A DNA stretch of 64,000 nt from Burkholderia cepacia (GCF_001718835.1 NZ_CP013444.1:2170001-2234000), one strand, 5' to 3'; counted from the stretch's first letter, positions 55,136 to 64,000 are shown. Made by a program: numbers and translations. The notes: generated by a model not told the origin, from the sequence alone.

Positions 55136-55493
55136 GGTGCGCTAACGCTTCGCCAGGGCCAGGAGCGACAGCAAGCGCTGGCGATCCTGGCGAAGCACGT
55201 CGCGCATGCGGGACCGGCTTCGGCGTCGGGCTCGCGCGTCGAACGGCGGCTACCTGCCGTGGGTCCGGCTGCCGGATCGCGTGCCGAGCATGGCGCTCTA
55301 CCAGCTCGCGTTCGAAGCGGGCATCACGTTTGCGCCGGGGCCGCTGTTCGCGGTCGACGATGCGTTCGCGCATCACGTTCGGCTGAATTGCGGGGAGAAG
55401 CTCGATGCACGCCGCCGCGACGCGTTGATCCGGCTCGGCGGGCTGGCGTGCGCGCTGGCCGACGGCGACGCGGGCGTGCAATTGCCCGGATAA
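55136..55493 (+). pseudogene. remnant of a MocR/PdxR-type aminotransferase C terminus
   Basis: The frame from 55206 gives NGGYLPWVRLPDRVPSMALYQLAFEAGITFAPGPLFAVDDAFAHHVRLNCGE in pieces, the typical end of PLP-dependent GntR-family (MocR) regulators: GGYxxWVxLP, GITFAPGPLF and HHxRLNCG. Nothing of the HTH or the PLP-lysine part precedes it. A short upstream stretch in a different frame (LRQGQERQQALAILAKHV) may be a further piece, so at least one frameshift and a large deletion occurred. Confidence 0.7.
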
Positions 55494-55516
55494 CGCGTCG
55501 CCGTGAACACGCATCG

Positions 55517-55864
55517 TCAAAAACAGGTCGTGGGATAACGGGCGTCCCACCGAAGGTTGGAGTGCTTCTTGAATACGTGGCAAGTCCTCCCGTTTCGGCG
55601 CACCGTGATATGCCTGCTGTTGGGCGCACCTTTGGGTACGTATCCACCCGAGTGCTCCCCCATGATGAAGGTGCACGCATTGTTCTGGAATGCGTGACGT
55701 AGCGCCGCGTCGCTCGAATTCCGTATCCTGGCGGGCCAACCGCTCAGCCCCCCTTCGTCTTCATAGCGGGGCGAAAAATTGCACCCCTCGGCTTGTGCAT
55801 GCCCCACCATGGCGAACAGCACCGGCATCACATACAGATACTGCGTAATGGAACGCTTGAACAT
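55517..55864 (-). CDS. small exported protein with four cysteines
   Basis: 115 residues. Signal peptide (YLYVMPVLFAMVGHAQA), then about 92 residues with four Cys (EGCNF, NNACTF, GRTCHVF and TTCF), which could make two disulphides in the periplasm. No family recognised. An AGGAGG site lies before the ATG at 55864, so the start is secure. Lower GC than neighbours. Confidence 0.72.
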   Translation of the reverse strand: MFKRSITQYLYVMPVLFAMVGHAQAEGCNFSPRYEDEGGLSGWPARIRNSSDAALRHAFQNNACTFIMGEHSGGYVPKGAPNSRHITVRRNGRTCHVFKKHSNLRWDARYPTTCF

Positions 55865-56179
55865 GATTTGCCCTCCTGATTGATCCGCACGGACCCGTAT
55901 TGAAACAACGGCGGTTCGCCCGGGCACCCTCGTATCACCGCGGCGAGCACCGCCGGATGATTGGCCGACAGGTCGGCAACCTCGGCATGTCGATTCGGCG
56001 ATGTCCCATTGTGTCGAGCGGCAGCCATCGCGCCGATAGATCGAAAGTCACGCGCGAGGTCATGGGCGCAAGGTCGTGGCCCTTTGAGACGCGGGCCGGA
56101 GACCACCCACAGTCGCACCCACAATCGCGCCTACAATCGACGCCACGCGCGTTGCCCGCGTGACATCGAGGAGCCGTCC
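55865..56179. other. intergenic region between divergent genes
   Basis: 315 bases between the Cys-rich exported protein and the cupin gene, holding both promoters. Around 56100-56135 it has short CACAATCGC/TACAATCGAC-type direct repeats. Nothing else was seen. Confidence 0.4.
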
Positions 56180-56671
56180 ATGCCCAAGATCGATCTCGCC
56201 AATGTCCCGGAGCGCAAGGGCTCCGGCTATCCGCCGCCGTTCGATGCCCGCTGCGCCGAGCGCATTCGCCAGCGGCTCGGCGATGCCGGCGGGCTCGCCG
56301 ACTTCGGCGTCAACCTGATGCGCGTGCCGCCCGGCAACTGGTCGAGCCAGCGTCATTGGCATACGGCCGAGGACGAATTCGTCTATGTCCTCGCAGGCGA
56401 GCTGACGCTGATCGAGGACGACGGCGAAACCGTGCTGCGCGCGGGCGACTGCGCGGCGTTTCCGAAGAACGCCGGCAACGGCCATCACCTGATCAACAAG
56501 TCGGGGGCGATGGCCGTCTATCTCGAGGTCGGCTCGCGCTCGCCGGACGACGTGATCACCTGCTCCGACATCGACATGATGAGCCCGAGCCGCGACGGCC
56601 GGTTCCTGCACAAGGACGGCACGCCTTATCCGGCGTCCGGCGACTCGCGCACCGGATCACCGGCGGCATGA
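56180..56671 (+). CDS. cupin-domain protein
   Basis: 163 residues. The cupin barrel (about 40-125) shows both motifs: HWHTAEDEFVYVLAGELTLIEDDG with the metal ligands His-x-His and Glu, and the second motif AGDCAAFPKNAGNGHHLIN with a His. It could bind a metal and act as a small sugar or acid isomerase, or be a regulator; the substrate cannot be read. GAGGAGCC precedes the ATG. Confidence 0.87.
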   Translation: MPKIDLANVPERKGSGYPPPFDARCAERIRQRLGDAGGLADFGVNLMRVPPGNWSSQRHWHTAEDEFVYVLAGELTLIEDDGETVLRAGDCAAFPKNAGNGHHLINKSGAMAVYLEVGSRSPDDVITCSDIDMMSPSRDGRFLHKDGTPYPASGDSRTGSPAA

Positions 56672-56837
56672 CGATGCACGCCGCCGGGCGCGCCTGATTC
56701 TTGATTTCAAGTCAAAAGGATTTCGCTTTTGACGCCGTGTTCACTCGAGACCAAAGCGGGCACACTCGGTCCCGTCGAACGCACCGCCAACGCGTTCGAA
56801 CCGGCCCACCGGGACGCCTTCGCAGGAGCTCGTCAAC

Positions 56838-57080
56838 ATGAACGCACCGATCGACCGCCAGCCGTGCCGCAGCGGGGCCGGCGATCACCTCGCCGAAGGC
56901 ATCCGCGCGCCCGCGCCTGCCGAAGCGACATACACGTGGCAACCGGTCGCCGACGGCATCTACGCAATCGCATGGCGGAGAACCGAGGGCTCGACCGTCG
57001 CCGGTCAATCACCTCGCCGCTCGCGTGCGACGTCGCCGCCCGAACTGGATCGGCTCGAACGCAGCCTGCGAGGGCTGTGA
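56838..57080 (+). CDS. possible small hypothetical protein
   Basis: 80 residues, no signal peptide or domain. The first part (GDHLAEGIRAPAPAEATYTWQPVADGIYAIAWRR) has protein-like composition, while the Arg/Ser-rich end looks like chance translation. GCAGGAGC precedes the ATG with a somewhat long gap. It lies before a LysR gene on the same strand. I keep it with low confidence. Confidence 0.35.
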   Translation: MNAPIDRQPCRSGAGDHLAEGIRAPAPAEATYTWQPVADGIYAIAWRRTEGSTVAGQSPRRSRATSPPELDRLERSLRGL

Positions 57081-57195
57081 ACGCGTTCGCAGCCGGTCCG
57101 CCCCGACGCCTCGACTTTTTTCCCAACCGCGTGTACAACACGGCGACTGACGCGCCCGTCGGACGGGCGCACCTCTTTTCCATGGGAATCCCCTG

Positions 57196-58104
57196 ATGAA
57201 GCTTTCCTTCGAGGCGCTCGAGGCACTGGATGCGATCGATCGCACCGGCACGTTCGCCGAAGCGGCCGAGCTGCTGCACCGCGTCCCGTCGGCGCTCACC
57301 TATCTCGTCCAGAAGCTCGAAAGCGATCTTGGCGTCGTGCTGTTCGATCGCAGCGGCCGCCGCGCGAAGCTCACGCAAGCCGGCCGAGTGGTCGTCGACG
57401 AAGGCCGGCGGCTGCTGTTCGCCGCCGGCCAGCTCGAAATGAGGGCGCAGCGGATCCAGTCGGGATGGGAAGCCGAGCTGCGCATCTGCATCGACGAGAT
57501 CATGCCGTTCGCGGCGCTGTGGCCCTATGTGCACGCATTCGACAAGCTGAACATGGATACGCGCCTGCGCCTGTCGACCGAAGTGCTCGGCGGCTCCTGG
57601 GACGCGCTGATCACTCGCCGCGCCGACCTGATCGTCGGCGCGCCGGGCGAGCCGCCGCCGCTCGCGAACATCGTCACGCGCCCGATCGGCGAAATGCGGC
57701 ACGTGTTCGCGATCGCGCCGCACCACCCGCTCGCGGCCGAGCCCGAGCCGCTGGCGATGGCGGACGTCGCGCGGCACCGGCGCATCGTCATCAGCGATAC
57801 GTCGCGCGCGCTGGCGCCGTGGTCGATCGACGTCGAGCCCGGCCAGCAGGTGCTCGCGGTGTCGAGCCTCGCCGCCAAGGTCGCCGCGCAATGCGAGGGC
57901 CTCGGCGTCGGCTCGCTGCCCGAGTGCATCGCCGAGCGCGCGATCGCGGACGGCCGGCTGATCACCCGCAAGGTCAACGGGATGCGGGACGTCACGCAGT
58001 GCTTCCTCGCATGGCGCGACGACGAGATCGGCCGCGCGCTCGGCTGGTGGATCGAGCAGTTCGACCGCCCGGACCTGATCGAGCGGTTCACCGAAAGCCT
58101 CTGA
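57196..58104 (+). CDS. LysR-family transcriptional regulator
   Basis: 302 residues. Winged helix (LSFEALEALDAIDRTGTFAEAAELLHRVPSALTYLVQKLESDLGVVLFDRSGRR in pieces), substrate domain from about 90 (AELRICIDEIMPFAALWP). It ends 12 bases before the stop of the convergent STAND regulator gene. Target genes are not evident; the neighbours are hypothetical. Confidence 0.9.
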   Translation: MKLSFEALEALDAIDRTGTFAEAAELLHRVPSALTYLVQKLESDLGVVLFDRSGRRAKLTQAGRVVVDEGRRLLFAAGQLEMRAQRIQSGWEAELRICIDEIMPFAALWPYVHAFDKLNMDTRLRLSTEVLGGSWDALITRRADLIVGAPGEPPPLANIVTRPIGEMRHVFAIAPHHPLAAEPEPLAMADVARHRRIVISDTSRALAPWSIDVEPGQQVLAVSSLAAKVAAQCEGLGVGSLPECIAERAIADGRLITRKVNGMRDVTQCFLAWRDDEIGRALGWWIEQFDRPDLIERFTESL

Positions 58105-58116
58105 CGAAAACGGTCG

Positions 58117-60717
58117 TCAGCAGCGTACGGCCGCCGGCCGCTCGATTCCGGCGAGCGTCCCGCCGAGCCGCTCGAGCTCCGCGACGAACCAGCGTTCGCC
58201 CGTTTCGTCGCAGCGCTGCAACGCCGCTTCGAGCGCGGCCTTCGCTTCGCCGGCGCGACCGTCGGCAGCCAGGCAGCGTGCGTACTGCGCAAGCAGGAAC
58301 GTCTGCACCGCGCCGTAGCCGGTGTCGGACAGCGCGTCGAGCGCGGCGCGAAACCGCGGCGCCCACGCCGCGCCCGCGCCGGTCGCCGACTTCAGGTATT
58401 CGTCATAGCATTCGCAGCACGCGAGCCAGACGCTGAAGCCCGCGCGGCTCGCGCACGCGCGCAGCGCGGCGATGCCGCGCGCGGCGACGTCGAACGCGCC
58501 CGTGAGCAGCGCGACGGGGATCAACCCCTCGGCCAGCACGGCGCCGATCACGGTGTCGGGCGCGTAGTCGCACGCGAGGTCGAACGCCTGCGTCGCGAGG
58601 CCCAGCGCCTCGTCCGGCGCACCGAGCGCCCACTGCACGCGCGCGAACATCGCCTGCGCGACGATGCCTTGCTCGGGGTGCAGGCCGGCCGCATGCCAGC
58701 GCCGTTCGCCGTACGCGCACACGCTCAGCACCTGCTGGAACCGGCGGTGCGCGGCCTCGTGCGCGCCTTCGTAGTGAAGCGCGGTCGCCTCGGCGTGCAA
58801 CGCGAGCATCTGCGCCGACGCATGGTCGAGCGCCTGCGCACGCGCGCGCAGGCGGCGCGCCCATCGCAACGCGTCGCGCGCGTGGCCGGCCTGCTGGCTC
58901 GCGCTCCACCGGCCCCACAGCGCGCGCAGCTCGTATTCGGCGTCCCCCGCCGCGACGGCGAGCGCGTGCACCTCCGACCACGCCGCCTGCACCGCCTGCG
59001 TCGGGCCCGCCGTATAAGCCAGCGCCAGCGCGAACGCGGCGAGCAGCGGCATCCGCGTGGCGCCGGACGTCGGCGCGATGTCCGGGTCGAGCGTTGCGTC
59101 GAGCGCGACGCGGGCCCGCTCGCAGCATTCGTCGACGAGCGCCAGGTCGAACAGGCACGGCACCGCCACCGCCGCGAGCGCGATGCCGACCGCCTTGTCG
59201 CCGGCCGGCGAGAACGCCCAGTCGAGCGCGGCGCGCAGGTTGCCGAGCTCGTGCCGCACGGCGTCGAGCCAGGCGGCCGACCGCGCGTCGAAGCGCCCGG
59301 CCGGCGCCTGCGCGAACAGCGCCTGGAAAAAACGCGCGTGCGCGAGCGCCGCCGCCTTGCATTCGCCATTGTTCTCGAGCTGCTGCAGCGCGTAGGCGCG
59401 CGTCGTCGCGAGCAGCCGGTAGCGCGGCGCCCCGTGCGCGTCCTCGCGGATCAGCAGCGATTTCGAGACGAGGCCGGCGATCGCGTCGAGGATGTCCGTC
59501 TCCGACAGCCCCTTCCCTTCGACGACGTCCTCGACCGCCTCGAGCGAGAAGCTGTCGCGGAACACGCCGAGCCAGCGCAGCAGCATGCGCTCGTGGTCGC
59601 CGAGCAGGCGGTAGCTCCAGTCGTACATCGCCTGCAGCGTCTGGTGGCGCGGCAGCGCGGTGCGGAAGCCGCCCGTCAGCAGCCGGAAATGGTCGTCGAG
59701 ATGGGTGGCCAGCACTTCGACGCCCAGCAGCGCCGCGCGGGCCGCGGCAAGCTCGATCGCGAGCGGCAGGCCGTCGAGGCGCCGGCAGATCGCCGCGATC
59801 AGCAGCAGGCTGCGCGGGTCCAGCGGAAAGCCCTGATCCGCCGAGCGCGCGCGGGCGACGAACAGCTGCACCGCGCTCGTCGCCAGGATCGCATCGCCGC
59901 AGTCGTCATCGCCGGGCACGTTCAGGGGCGGCACCGGACGCAGCCACTCGCCGCGGATGCGCAGCGCCTCGCGGCTGGTCGCGAGGATGCGCAGGTCCGG
60001 GTGCGCGTCCGCGAGCGCATCGGCGACCTGCGCGACGGCATCGATCACGTGCTCGCAGTTGTCGAACACGAGCAGCATCCGGCGCTCCGCCAGATGCGCG
60101 GCGACGGTTTCGAGCGTGGCCGTGCCGGTCGGCTCCGCGATGCCGAGCGCGGCCGCGATCGCATCGGGCACGAAGCGCGGGTCCGACACCGCCGCCAGCG
60201 GCACGAACGCGACGCCGTCGGCGAAGCGCGCCGCGACCTGCTGCGCCACCTCGACCGCGACGCGGGTCTTGCCGATGCCGCCCGCGCCGACCAGCGTCAC
60301 GACGCGCGCGGCATCGAGCGCGGCGATCACTTCGGCGATCGTCCGCTCGCGGCCGATGAGCACGGACGCCGCAGCGGCGAGCCGCAACGCCGGCGGCGCC
60401 TCGTCCCGAGGGGCCGGCGCGTCGTCGTGGCGGCGGACCGCGAGCCGGTAGCCGCGCCCCGGCACGGTCACGATCAGGTCGCGGTGGTCGGCGAGCGCCT
60501 TGCGCAGCGCGGCGATGTGCACCTGCAGATTGTTTTCCTCGACCACGGTGCGCGGCCAGACGCGCTGCATGATGGCGTCTTTCGATACCAGCGCGCCATT
60601 CGCCAGGATCAGCAATTCGAGAATGTCGAATGCGCGACTGCCGATGCGTACCGGCTGGCCGTTCGCTTGAATTTCACGTTTATCGAGAAAGACTTGAAGT
60701 GGTCCAATGCGGATCAT
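58117..60717 (-). CDS. winged-helix/STAND ATPase transcriptional regulator with TPR-like tail
   Basis: 866 residues. An OmpR/PhoB-type DNA-binding domain (about 5-95: VFLDKREIQANGQPVRIGSRAFDILELLI, PRTVVEENNLQVHIAALRKAL, VPGRGYRL), a STAND-type ATPase (about 120-400: P-loop VTLVGAGGIGKTRVAVEVA, Walker B RMLLVFDNCEHV), a winged part with YDWSYRLLGDHERMLLRWLGVF, then helical TPR-like repeats to the end. It belongs to a large group of signal-gated activators; ligand unknown. The ATG at 60717 directly precedes the conserved domain; the frame starts 23 codons earlier. It is convergent with the LysR gene and divergent from the HD gene. Confidence 0.88.
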   Translation of the reverse strand: MIRIGPLQVFLDKREIQANGQPVRIGSRAFDILELLILANGALVSKDAIMQRVWPRTVVEENNLQVHIAALRKALADHRDLIVTVPGRGYRLAVRRHDDAPAPRDEAPPALRLAAAASVLIGRERTIAEVIAALDAARVVTLVGAGGIGKTRVAVEVAQQVAARFADGVAFVPLAAVSDPRFVPDAIAAALGIAEPTGTATLETVAAHLAERRMLLVFDNCEHVIDAVAQVADALADAHPDLRILATSREALRIRGEWLRPVPPLNVPGDDDCGDAILATSAVQLFVARARSADQGFPLDPRSLLLIAAICRRLDGLPLAIELAAARAALLGVEVLATHLDDHFRLLTGGFRTALPRHQTLQAMYDWSYRLLGDHERMLLRWLGVFRDSFSLEAVEDVVEGKGLSETDILDAIAGLVSKSLLIREDAHGAPRYRLLATTRAYALQQLENNGECKAAALAHARFFQALFAQAPAGRFDARSAAWLDAVRHELGNLRAALDWAFSPAGDKAVGIALAAVAVPCLFDLALVDECCERARVALDATLDPDIAPTSGATRMPLLAAFALALAYTAGPTQAVQAAWSEVHALAVAAGDAEYELRALWGRWSASQQAGHARDALRWARRLRARAQALDHASAQMLALHAEATALHYEGAHEAAHRRFQQVLSVCAYGERRWHAAGLHPEQGIVAQAMFARVQWALGAPDEALGLATQAFDLACDYAPDTVIGAVLAEGLIPVALLTGAFDVAARGIAALRACASRAGFSVWLACCECYDEYLKSATGAGAAWAPRFRAALDALSDTGYGAVQTFLLAQYARCLAADGRAGEAKAALEAALQRCDETGERWFVAELERLGGTLAGIERPAAVRC

Positions 60718-61108
60718 GGCGATTCGGTCTTTCAGGAGATGAGTCAATGGCGGCCGGCCCGACGTGCCGCCGCTCAGGACGTCCATACTACGTTGTTTGC
60801 GCTTCCCGACGCTTTAAATATTCAGAACAATCTAATCGAATTTTTTGAAGTATGCGTGCTTTTTTATTCAGTTGAATCGTCCGGCTGCCAGGCATTCGAA
60901 ATTCGCATAAAAATTCGGCACTGCATGACGCTTCATGCTTCATAACAATTCAGGTTCGGCTCAGGACTTTCGGCGACCGGCCGGGCAGACTGCCTGCCAG
61001 CTACGGCAAACCGGCGCGCCCGCCTCGTCGCGCGCCGGCGGCAATCCTTCACCGACTTCGGAGCATGCCCGCCCACATGAACGACGCACCGACCGCCCCG
61101 TTCGCACG
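60718..61108. promoter_or_regulatory. AT-rich divergent region
   Basis: 391 bases between the divergent STAND regulator and HD-domain genes. The segment 60800-60930 is the most AT-rich of this end of the window, with several T-runs, so promoters for both genes are expected there. An 11-codon frame (NDAPTAPFAR) starts at 61074 and its stop overlaps the HD gene start (ATGA), which could be a coupling leader. Confidence 0.4.
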
Positions 61109-61759
61109 ATGAGCCCCCCGACGATGGGCCAGAGCGTCGCCGGCATCCGGATTCCCAACAGCGCGCTCGCGCGGGCCGCGGCAGCGGCCGCGCAGGAGCC
61201 GGCGCTCCTGTATCGGCACGCGATGCGGGTCTTCCTGTTCGCGTCGCTCATCGGCCGGCGTCGCGCGCTGGCGTTCGACGCCGACCTGCTGTACGTCGCC
61301 GCGCTGTTTCACGACATCGGCCTGACCCGGCGCTACCGGGATTCGCGCCACCGGTTCGAGGTGGACAGCGCGAACGCCGCGCAAGCGTTCCTCGACGGGC
61401 ATGGGGTGCCGGCGGCCGAGACGGCCGAGACCTGGCGCGCGATCGCGCTGCATACGTCATTCGGCATCCATCCGCACATGGCGCCGCTGACGGCGCTGCT
61501 CGGCGCGGGCGTCGAAACCGACCTGTTCGGCTCGCACTTCGATGAAGTGACCCGCGCCGAACGCGACGCCGTGCTGCATGCATGGCCCCGCGGCGCCGGC
61601 TTCAAGGAGCTGATCCTCGAAGCGCTCGCCGAGGGCATCGCGCAGCGCGCGGCAACGACGTTCGGCAGCGTCTGCGCCGACGTGCTGGAGCGCCACGACC
61701 CGAACTATCGCCGCATGAACTTCTGCGGCCGGGTGCTCGGGTCGAACTGGAAAGACTAG
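61109..61759 (+). CDS. HD-domain (metal-dependent phosphohydrolase) protein
   Basis: 216 residues. HD signature: LLYRHAMRVFLFASLIG (His), LYVAALFHDIGLTRRY (HD), a helix with AETWRAIALHTSFGIHPHM (further His), and an Asp in the region of ETDLFG. It resembles cyanamide-hydratase-type HD proteins (DDI2/DDI3-like) in layout, though that is a guess. The start is uncertain; the ATG at 61109 overlaps a tiny leader frame, and the domain starts about 40 residues later. Confidence 0.82.
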   Translation: MSPPTMGQSVAGIRIPNSALARAAAAAAQEPALLYRHAMRVFLFASLIGRRRALAFDADLLYVAALFHDIGLTRRYRDSRHRFEVDSANAAQAFLDGHGVPAAETAETWRAIALHTSFGIHPHMAPLTALLGAGVETDLFGSHFDEVTRAERDAVLHAWPRGAGFKELILEALAEGIAQRAATTFGSVCADVLERHDPNYRRMNFCGRVLGSNWKD

Positions 61760-61794
61760 TCGTCGGCAGGCCTTGCGGGTTGAAGGCTGCGCCT

Positions 61795-62220
61795 TCAGCC
61801 ACGGGCCAACCGGGCGATGAGACCGTCGAGCTCCGTCGCGAGGATCATGTCCGCGCTGTTCGCCGGCCGCTTCGCGCCGCGCCACTGCGGCTTGTAGACC
61901 GCGTCGCCGATCCGGATCCCCTTCCCGCTCAGCGCGCAGCAACTGCTGATCCGGGATTTCGCGCTGATCCAGCGCTGCTCGTCGTAGCGGAACCGCGTCG
62001 GGTCGCTCCACGACAGCAGCACGGACGAGCCGGTCTGCCGCTCGGCCGCGACGACCGTGGCGCGGCGGCGCGCGTCGCCGCTGGACGGCACCGGCGCGAC
62101 GTTGCGGTGGCGGCGGCCCGCGCCGTTCGCGTCGAGGATCGATGCCGGCAGCGCGCGGCCGGCGGCGGCGGATGGGTCGAGCAGCGTGATCATCCGTGCC
62201 CAACGGCTAAGTTCGTTCAT
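61795..62220 (-). CDS. DUF3331-like hypothetical protein
   Basis: 141 residues, soluble. The second half, SVLLSWSDPTRFRYDEQRWISAKSRISSCCALSGKGIRIGDAVYKPQ in pieces, fits my memory of DUF3331, a family found mainly in Burkholderia and relatives, with the CALSGxxIxxGDAVYxP turn. Role unknown; the Cys-Gly turn might bind a metal. AAGGACA precedes the ATG at 62220. It is convergent with the HD gene. Confidence 0.75.
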   Translation of the reverse strand: MNELSRWARMITLLDPSAAAGRALPASILDANGAGRRHRNVAPVPSSGDARRRATVVAAERQTGSSVLLSWSDPTRFRYDEQRWISAKSRISSCCALSGKGIRIGDAVYKPQWRGAKRPANSADMILATELDGLIARLARG

Positions 62221-62618
62221 GACGGCGTGTCCTTGGAAGTGGCGCAACCCCAGTTCGCGTCGCGGTCCGGCACCGACAGCGCGGCGGGAGCCGACACGGG
62301 ATCGACGATAGCCGCTGCGCGATGAATAGTCCTTTAGCGAATCTGAATCGTTCTGGCGTGTATTTCCGGCACTTCCGGCACCGCCGGCAGGAATCCGAAT
62401 CATTCCTCGAATCCGGCACACGCCCCGTTCAAGAAAATTCAGATCGCTTCAGTACACGCCAAGGGGCTCGCGTGTAGGCTCCCCGCTGTGTTCGCATCCG
62501 TCGCGACCGCATCGCGACGGCGGGCGCTTGCCGGTCGTCGGGCGAAGTCGCCACGCGCCGATCACCTTCATCATCCGTTTCATGCGGTGTCGTTCCACCG
62601 CACGCTCAAGGAGACCCA
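62221..62618. promoter_or_regulatory. divergent intergenic region
   Basis: 398 bases between the DUF3331-like gene and the hydrolase gene. It is AT-richer at 62290-62450 and should hold both promoters. A GG-N9-GC pattern before the hydrolase is one base short for sigma-54. No other element recognised. Confidence 0.4.
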
Positions 62619-63599
62619 ATGCGTTCCACGCAAACCGACGCCGTCGAATCGACCCGGCGCCGCGACATGCTGTTCGCCGGCGCGACGGCCGTCGCCGCCG
62701 CCGCGCTGCCCACGGCGGCATCCGCCGCCGGCGCGCCGAAACAGGCCGCCACTTCTGCCCATCACGGAGCCCATGCCATGAACACCATCACGACGAAAGA
62801 CGGTACGCAGATCTACTACAAGGACTGGGGCACGGGCCGCCCGGTCGTCTTCTCGCACGGCTGGCCGCTGTGCGCCGACGCATGGGACGCGCAGATGCTG
62901 TTCCTGCTGCAGCACGGCTATCGCGTGATCGCGCACGACCGGCGCGGCCACGGCCGCTCGGGCCAGCCGTCGCAAGGCAACGACATGGACACCTACGCCG
63001 ACGACCTCGCGGCGCTGCTCGACGCGCTCGACCTGCGCGAAGCCACGCTCGTCGGCCATTCGACGGGCGGCGGCGAAGTCGCGCACTACATCGGCCGCCA
63101 TGGCACGCGGCGCGTCGCGAAAGCGGTGCTGGTCAGCGCGGTGCCGCCGATCATGGCGAAGACGGCCGCCTATCCGGGCGGCCTGCCGATCGACGTGTTC
63201 GACGGCATCCGCAAGAACGTCGCCGCAAACCGTTCGCAGTTCTACAAGGATCTCGCGGTGCCGTTCTTCGGCTTCAACCGGCCGAACGCGAAGGCATCCC
63301 AGGGCACGATCGACGCGTTCTGGGCGCAGGGGATGATGGGCGGCATCCACGGCCAGTATCAGTGCATCCGGGAATTCTCCGAGGTCGACTACACCGAGGA
63401 CCTGAAGAAGATCGACGTGCCGACGCTGATCCTGCATGGCGAGGACGACCAGATCGTGCCGATCGACAATTCGGCGCGCCTGTCTGCGAAGCTCGTGAAG
63501 CAGGCGCAGCTCAAGGTGATCCCGGGCGGCTCGCACGGGATGTGCGTCGTCGACGCCGACAAGATCAACGCCGAGCTGCTCGCGTTCCTGAAGGCGTAA
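62619..63599 (+). CDS. alpha/beta hydrolase, cofactor-free chloroperoxidase-like, with exported leader
   Basis: 326 residues. From residue 54 (NTITTKDGTQIYYKDWGTG) it matches non-haem chloroperoxidase/esterases: oxyanion SHGWPLCADAWD, nucleophile VGHSTGGGE, acid EDDQIVP and His GGSHGM are all present. Residues 1-53 are an additional leader with a twin-arginine-like start (TRRRDMLFAGATAVAAAALPTAASA), so the enzyme may be exported folded through Tat. Family members are normally cytosolic and begin at the inner Met, which has no Shine-Dalgarno of its own here; AAGGAGACC precedes the first ATG. Confidence 0.9.
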   Translation: MRSTQTDAVESTRRRDMLFAGATAVAAAALPTAASAAGAPKQAATSAHHGAHAMNTITTKDGTQIYYKDWGTGRPVVFSHGWPLCADAWDAQMLFLLQHGYRVIAHDRRGHGRSGQPSQGNDMDTYADDLAALLDALDLREATLVGHSTGGGEVAHYIGRHGTRRVAKAVLVSAVPPIMAKTAAYPGGLPIDVFDGIRKNVAANRSQFYKDLAVPFFGFNRPNAKASQGTIDAFWAQGMMGGIHGQYQCIREFSEVDYTEDLKKIDVPTLILHGEDDQIVPIDNSARLSAKLVKQAQLKVIPGGSHGMCVVDADKINAELLAFLKA

Positions 63600-63729
63600 C
63601 GCGCCGCGCGCCGGCGTGGCGACGCGCGCCATGCCGGCCGGCCGCATGCCCGACACGCCGTTCGCGAGCGCAACCGCGGCGTCGGCTTCGCGTCGGGCCG
63701 GCACGAGAACCTGATGGCCCGCGCCGCGA

Positions 63730-63987
63730 TCACCGTCGAGGCGTCGGTCGCACGCACGACCGGGCACGTGACGCGCCACCGTGCAGGTGCGCGCCGCACA
63801 CGCTCATGCGCGATGAAGCCGGCGCGTCTTCCGGTGCCGGCCCGGCGCCGGCCGGCTGTTCGCGTTCGCCGCCTTCCGCCGGCTGCGACGCCGGGCCCGC
63901 CCCGTCAGGCGCGACCGCCGCCGTCACGCCCCATTGCTCGCGCTCATGGCGCGCATGGCACGCGGCGACGCGTTCGAATTCCCCCAC
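63730..63987 (-). CDS. possible end of a gene entering from beyond the window
   Basis: An open frame on the minus strand that continues to the window edge (KLRDVGEFERVAACHARHE) and ends at 63730. The last 50 residues are Pro/Gly/Ala/Glu-rich and look like a non-conserved tail. I cannot tell if it is real, and the rest of 63600-64000 holds no recognised gene. Confidence 0.3.
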   Translation of the reverse strand: MGEFERVAACHARHEREQWGVTAAVAPDGAGPASQPAEGGEREQPAGAGPAPEDAPASSRMSVCGAHLHGGASRARSCVRPTPRR

Positions 63988-64000
63988 GTCGCGCAGCTTC

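Overview
The window looks like a large replicon of a Burkholderia species, most likely Burkholderia cepacia complex. GC is very high, third codon positions are GC-rich, shadow reading frames are abundant, and there are many LysR regulators, a wspE-wspF-wspR end, a complete Tad/Flp pilus locus, an mmsA-mmsB pair and several small families that I associate with Burkholderia. The species cannot be fixed from sequence reading alone. No rRNA, tRNA, CRISPR array, integrase or transposase was seen.

Layout. 0-5.5 kb: end of the Wsp surface-sensing operon (hybrid CheA-like kinase, CheB-like methylesterase, diguanylate cyclase WspR) facing a GAF-PAS-GGDEF-EAL protein, so this end is devoted to cyclic-di-GMP. 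5.5-11.8 kb: a patchy, partly lower-GC accessory stretch with small orphan genes (a SMI1/KNR4-type and other immunity-like proteins, an RDD membrane protein, a DUF1232 protein, a J-domain protein, an isochorismatase-fold protein lacking its cysteine) and a 281-bp element built of nested inverted repeats. 11.8-17.2 kb: LysR regulator, MHS-type transporter, mmsA and mmsB (valine/3-hydroxyisobutyrate catabolism). 17.6-21.2 kb: an exported subtilisin-like protease and an S15-type lipoprotein peptidase.

21.3-32.0 kb is the most interesting part. Small uncharacterised proteins, a CBS-domain protein, a PRC-barrel protein and DUF4142, DUF2795 and BON-domain proteins surround three regulators: an NtrC-type response regulator, a membrane hybrid histidine kinase and a receiver-less sigma-54 activator. 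I found five sequences fitting the sigma-54 -24/-12 promoter, all in intergenic gaps and correctly oriented 36-71 bp upstream of genes of this cluster (one perfect, two near-perfect, two weaker). This suggests a self-contained sigma-54 regulon, probably for envelope or stress adaptation.

32-40 kb: two LysR regulators, an EmrB/QacA-type efflux transporter, a cytochrome P450 with a degenerate I-helix, and a GT2 plus GT87 glycosyltransferase pair. 40.0-50.4 kb: a minus-strand Tad locus (flp, cpaA, cpaB, cpaC, cpaD-like, cpaE, cpaF, tadB, tadC, tadD, tadE, tadG) with a chain of overlapping start/stop codons; cpaE carries an apparent single-base frameshift. 50.9-64 kb: two orphan ABC substrate-binding proteins, an iron-type alcohol dehydrogenase, a MocR-type aminotransferase remnant, small exported and cupin proteins, a LysR regulator, a winged-helix/STAND ATPase regulator, an HD-domain protein, a DUF3331-like protein and a chloroperoxidase-like hydrolase with a Tat-like leader.
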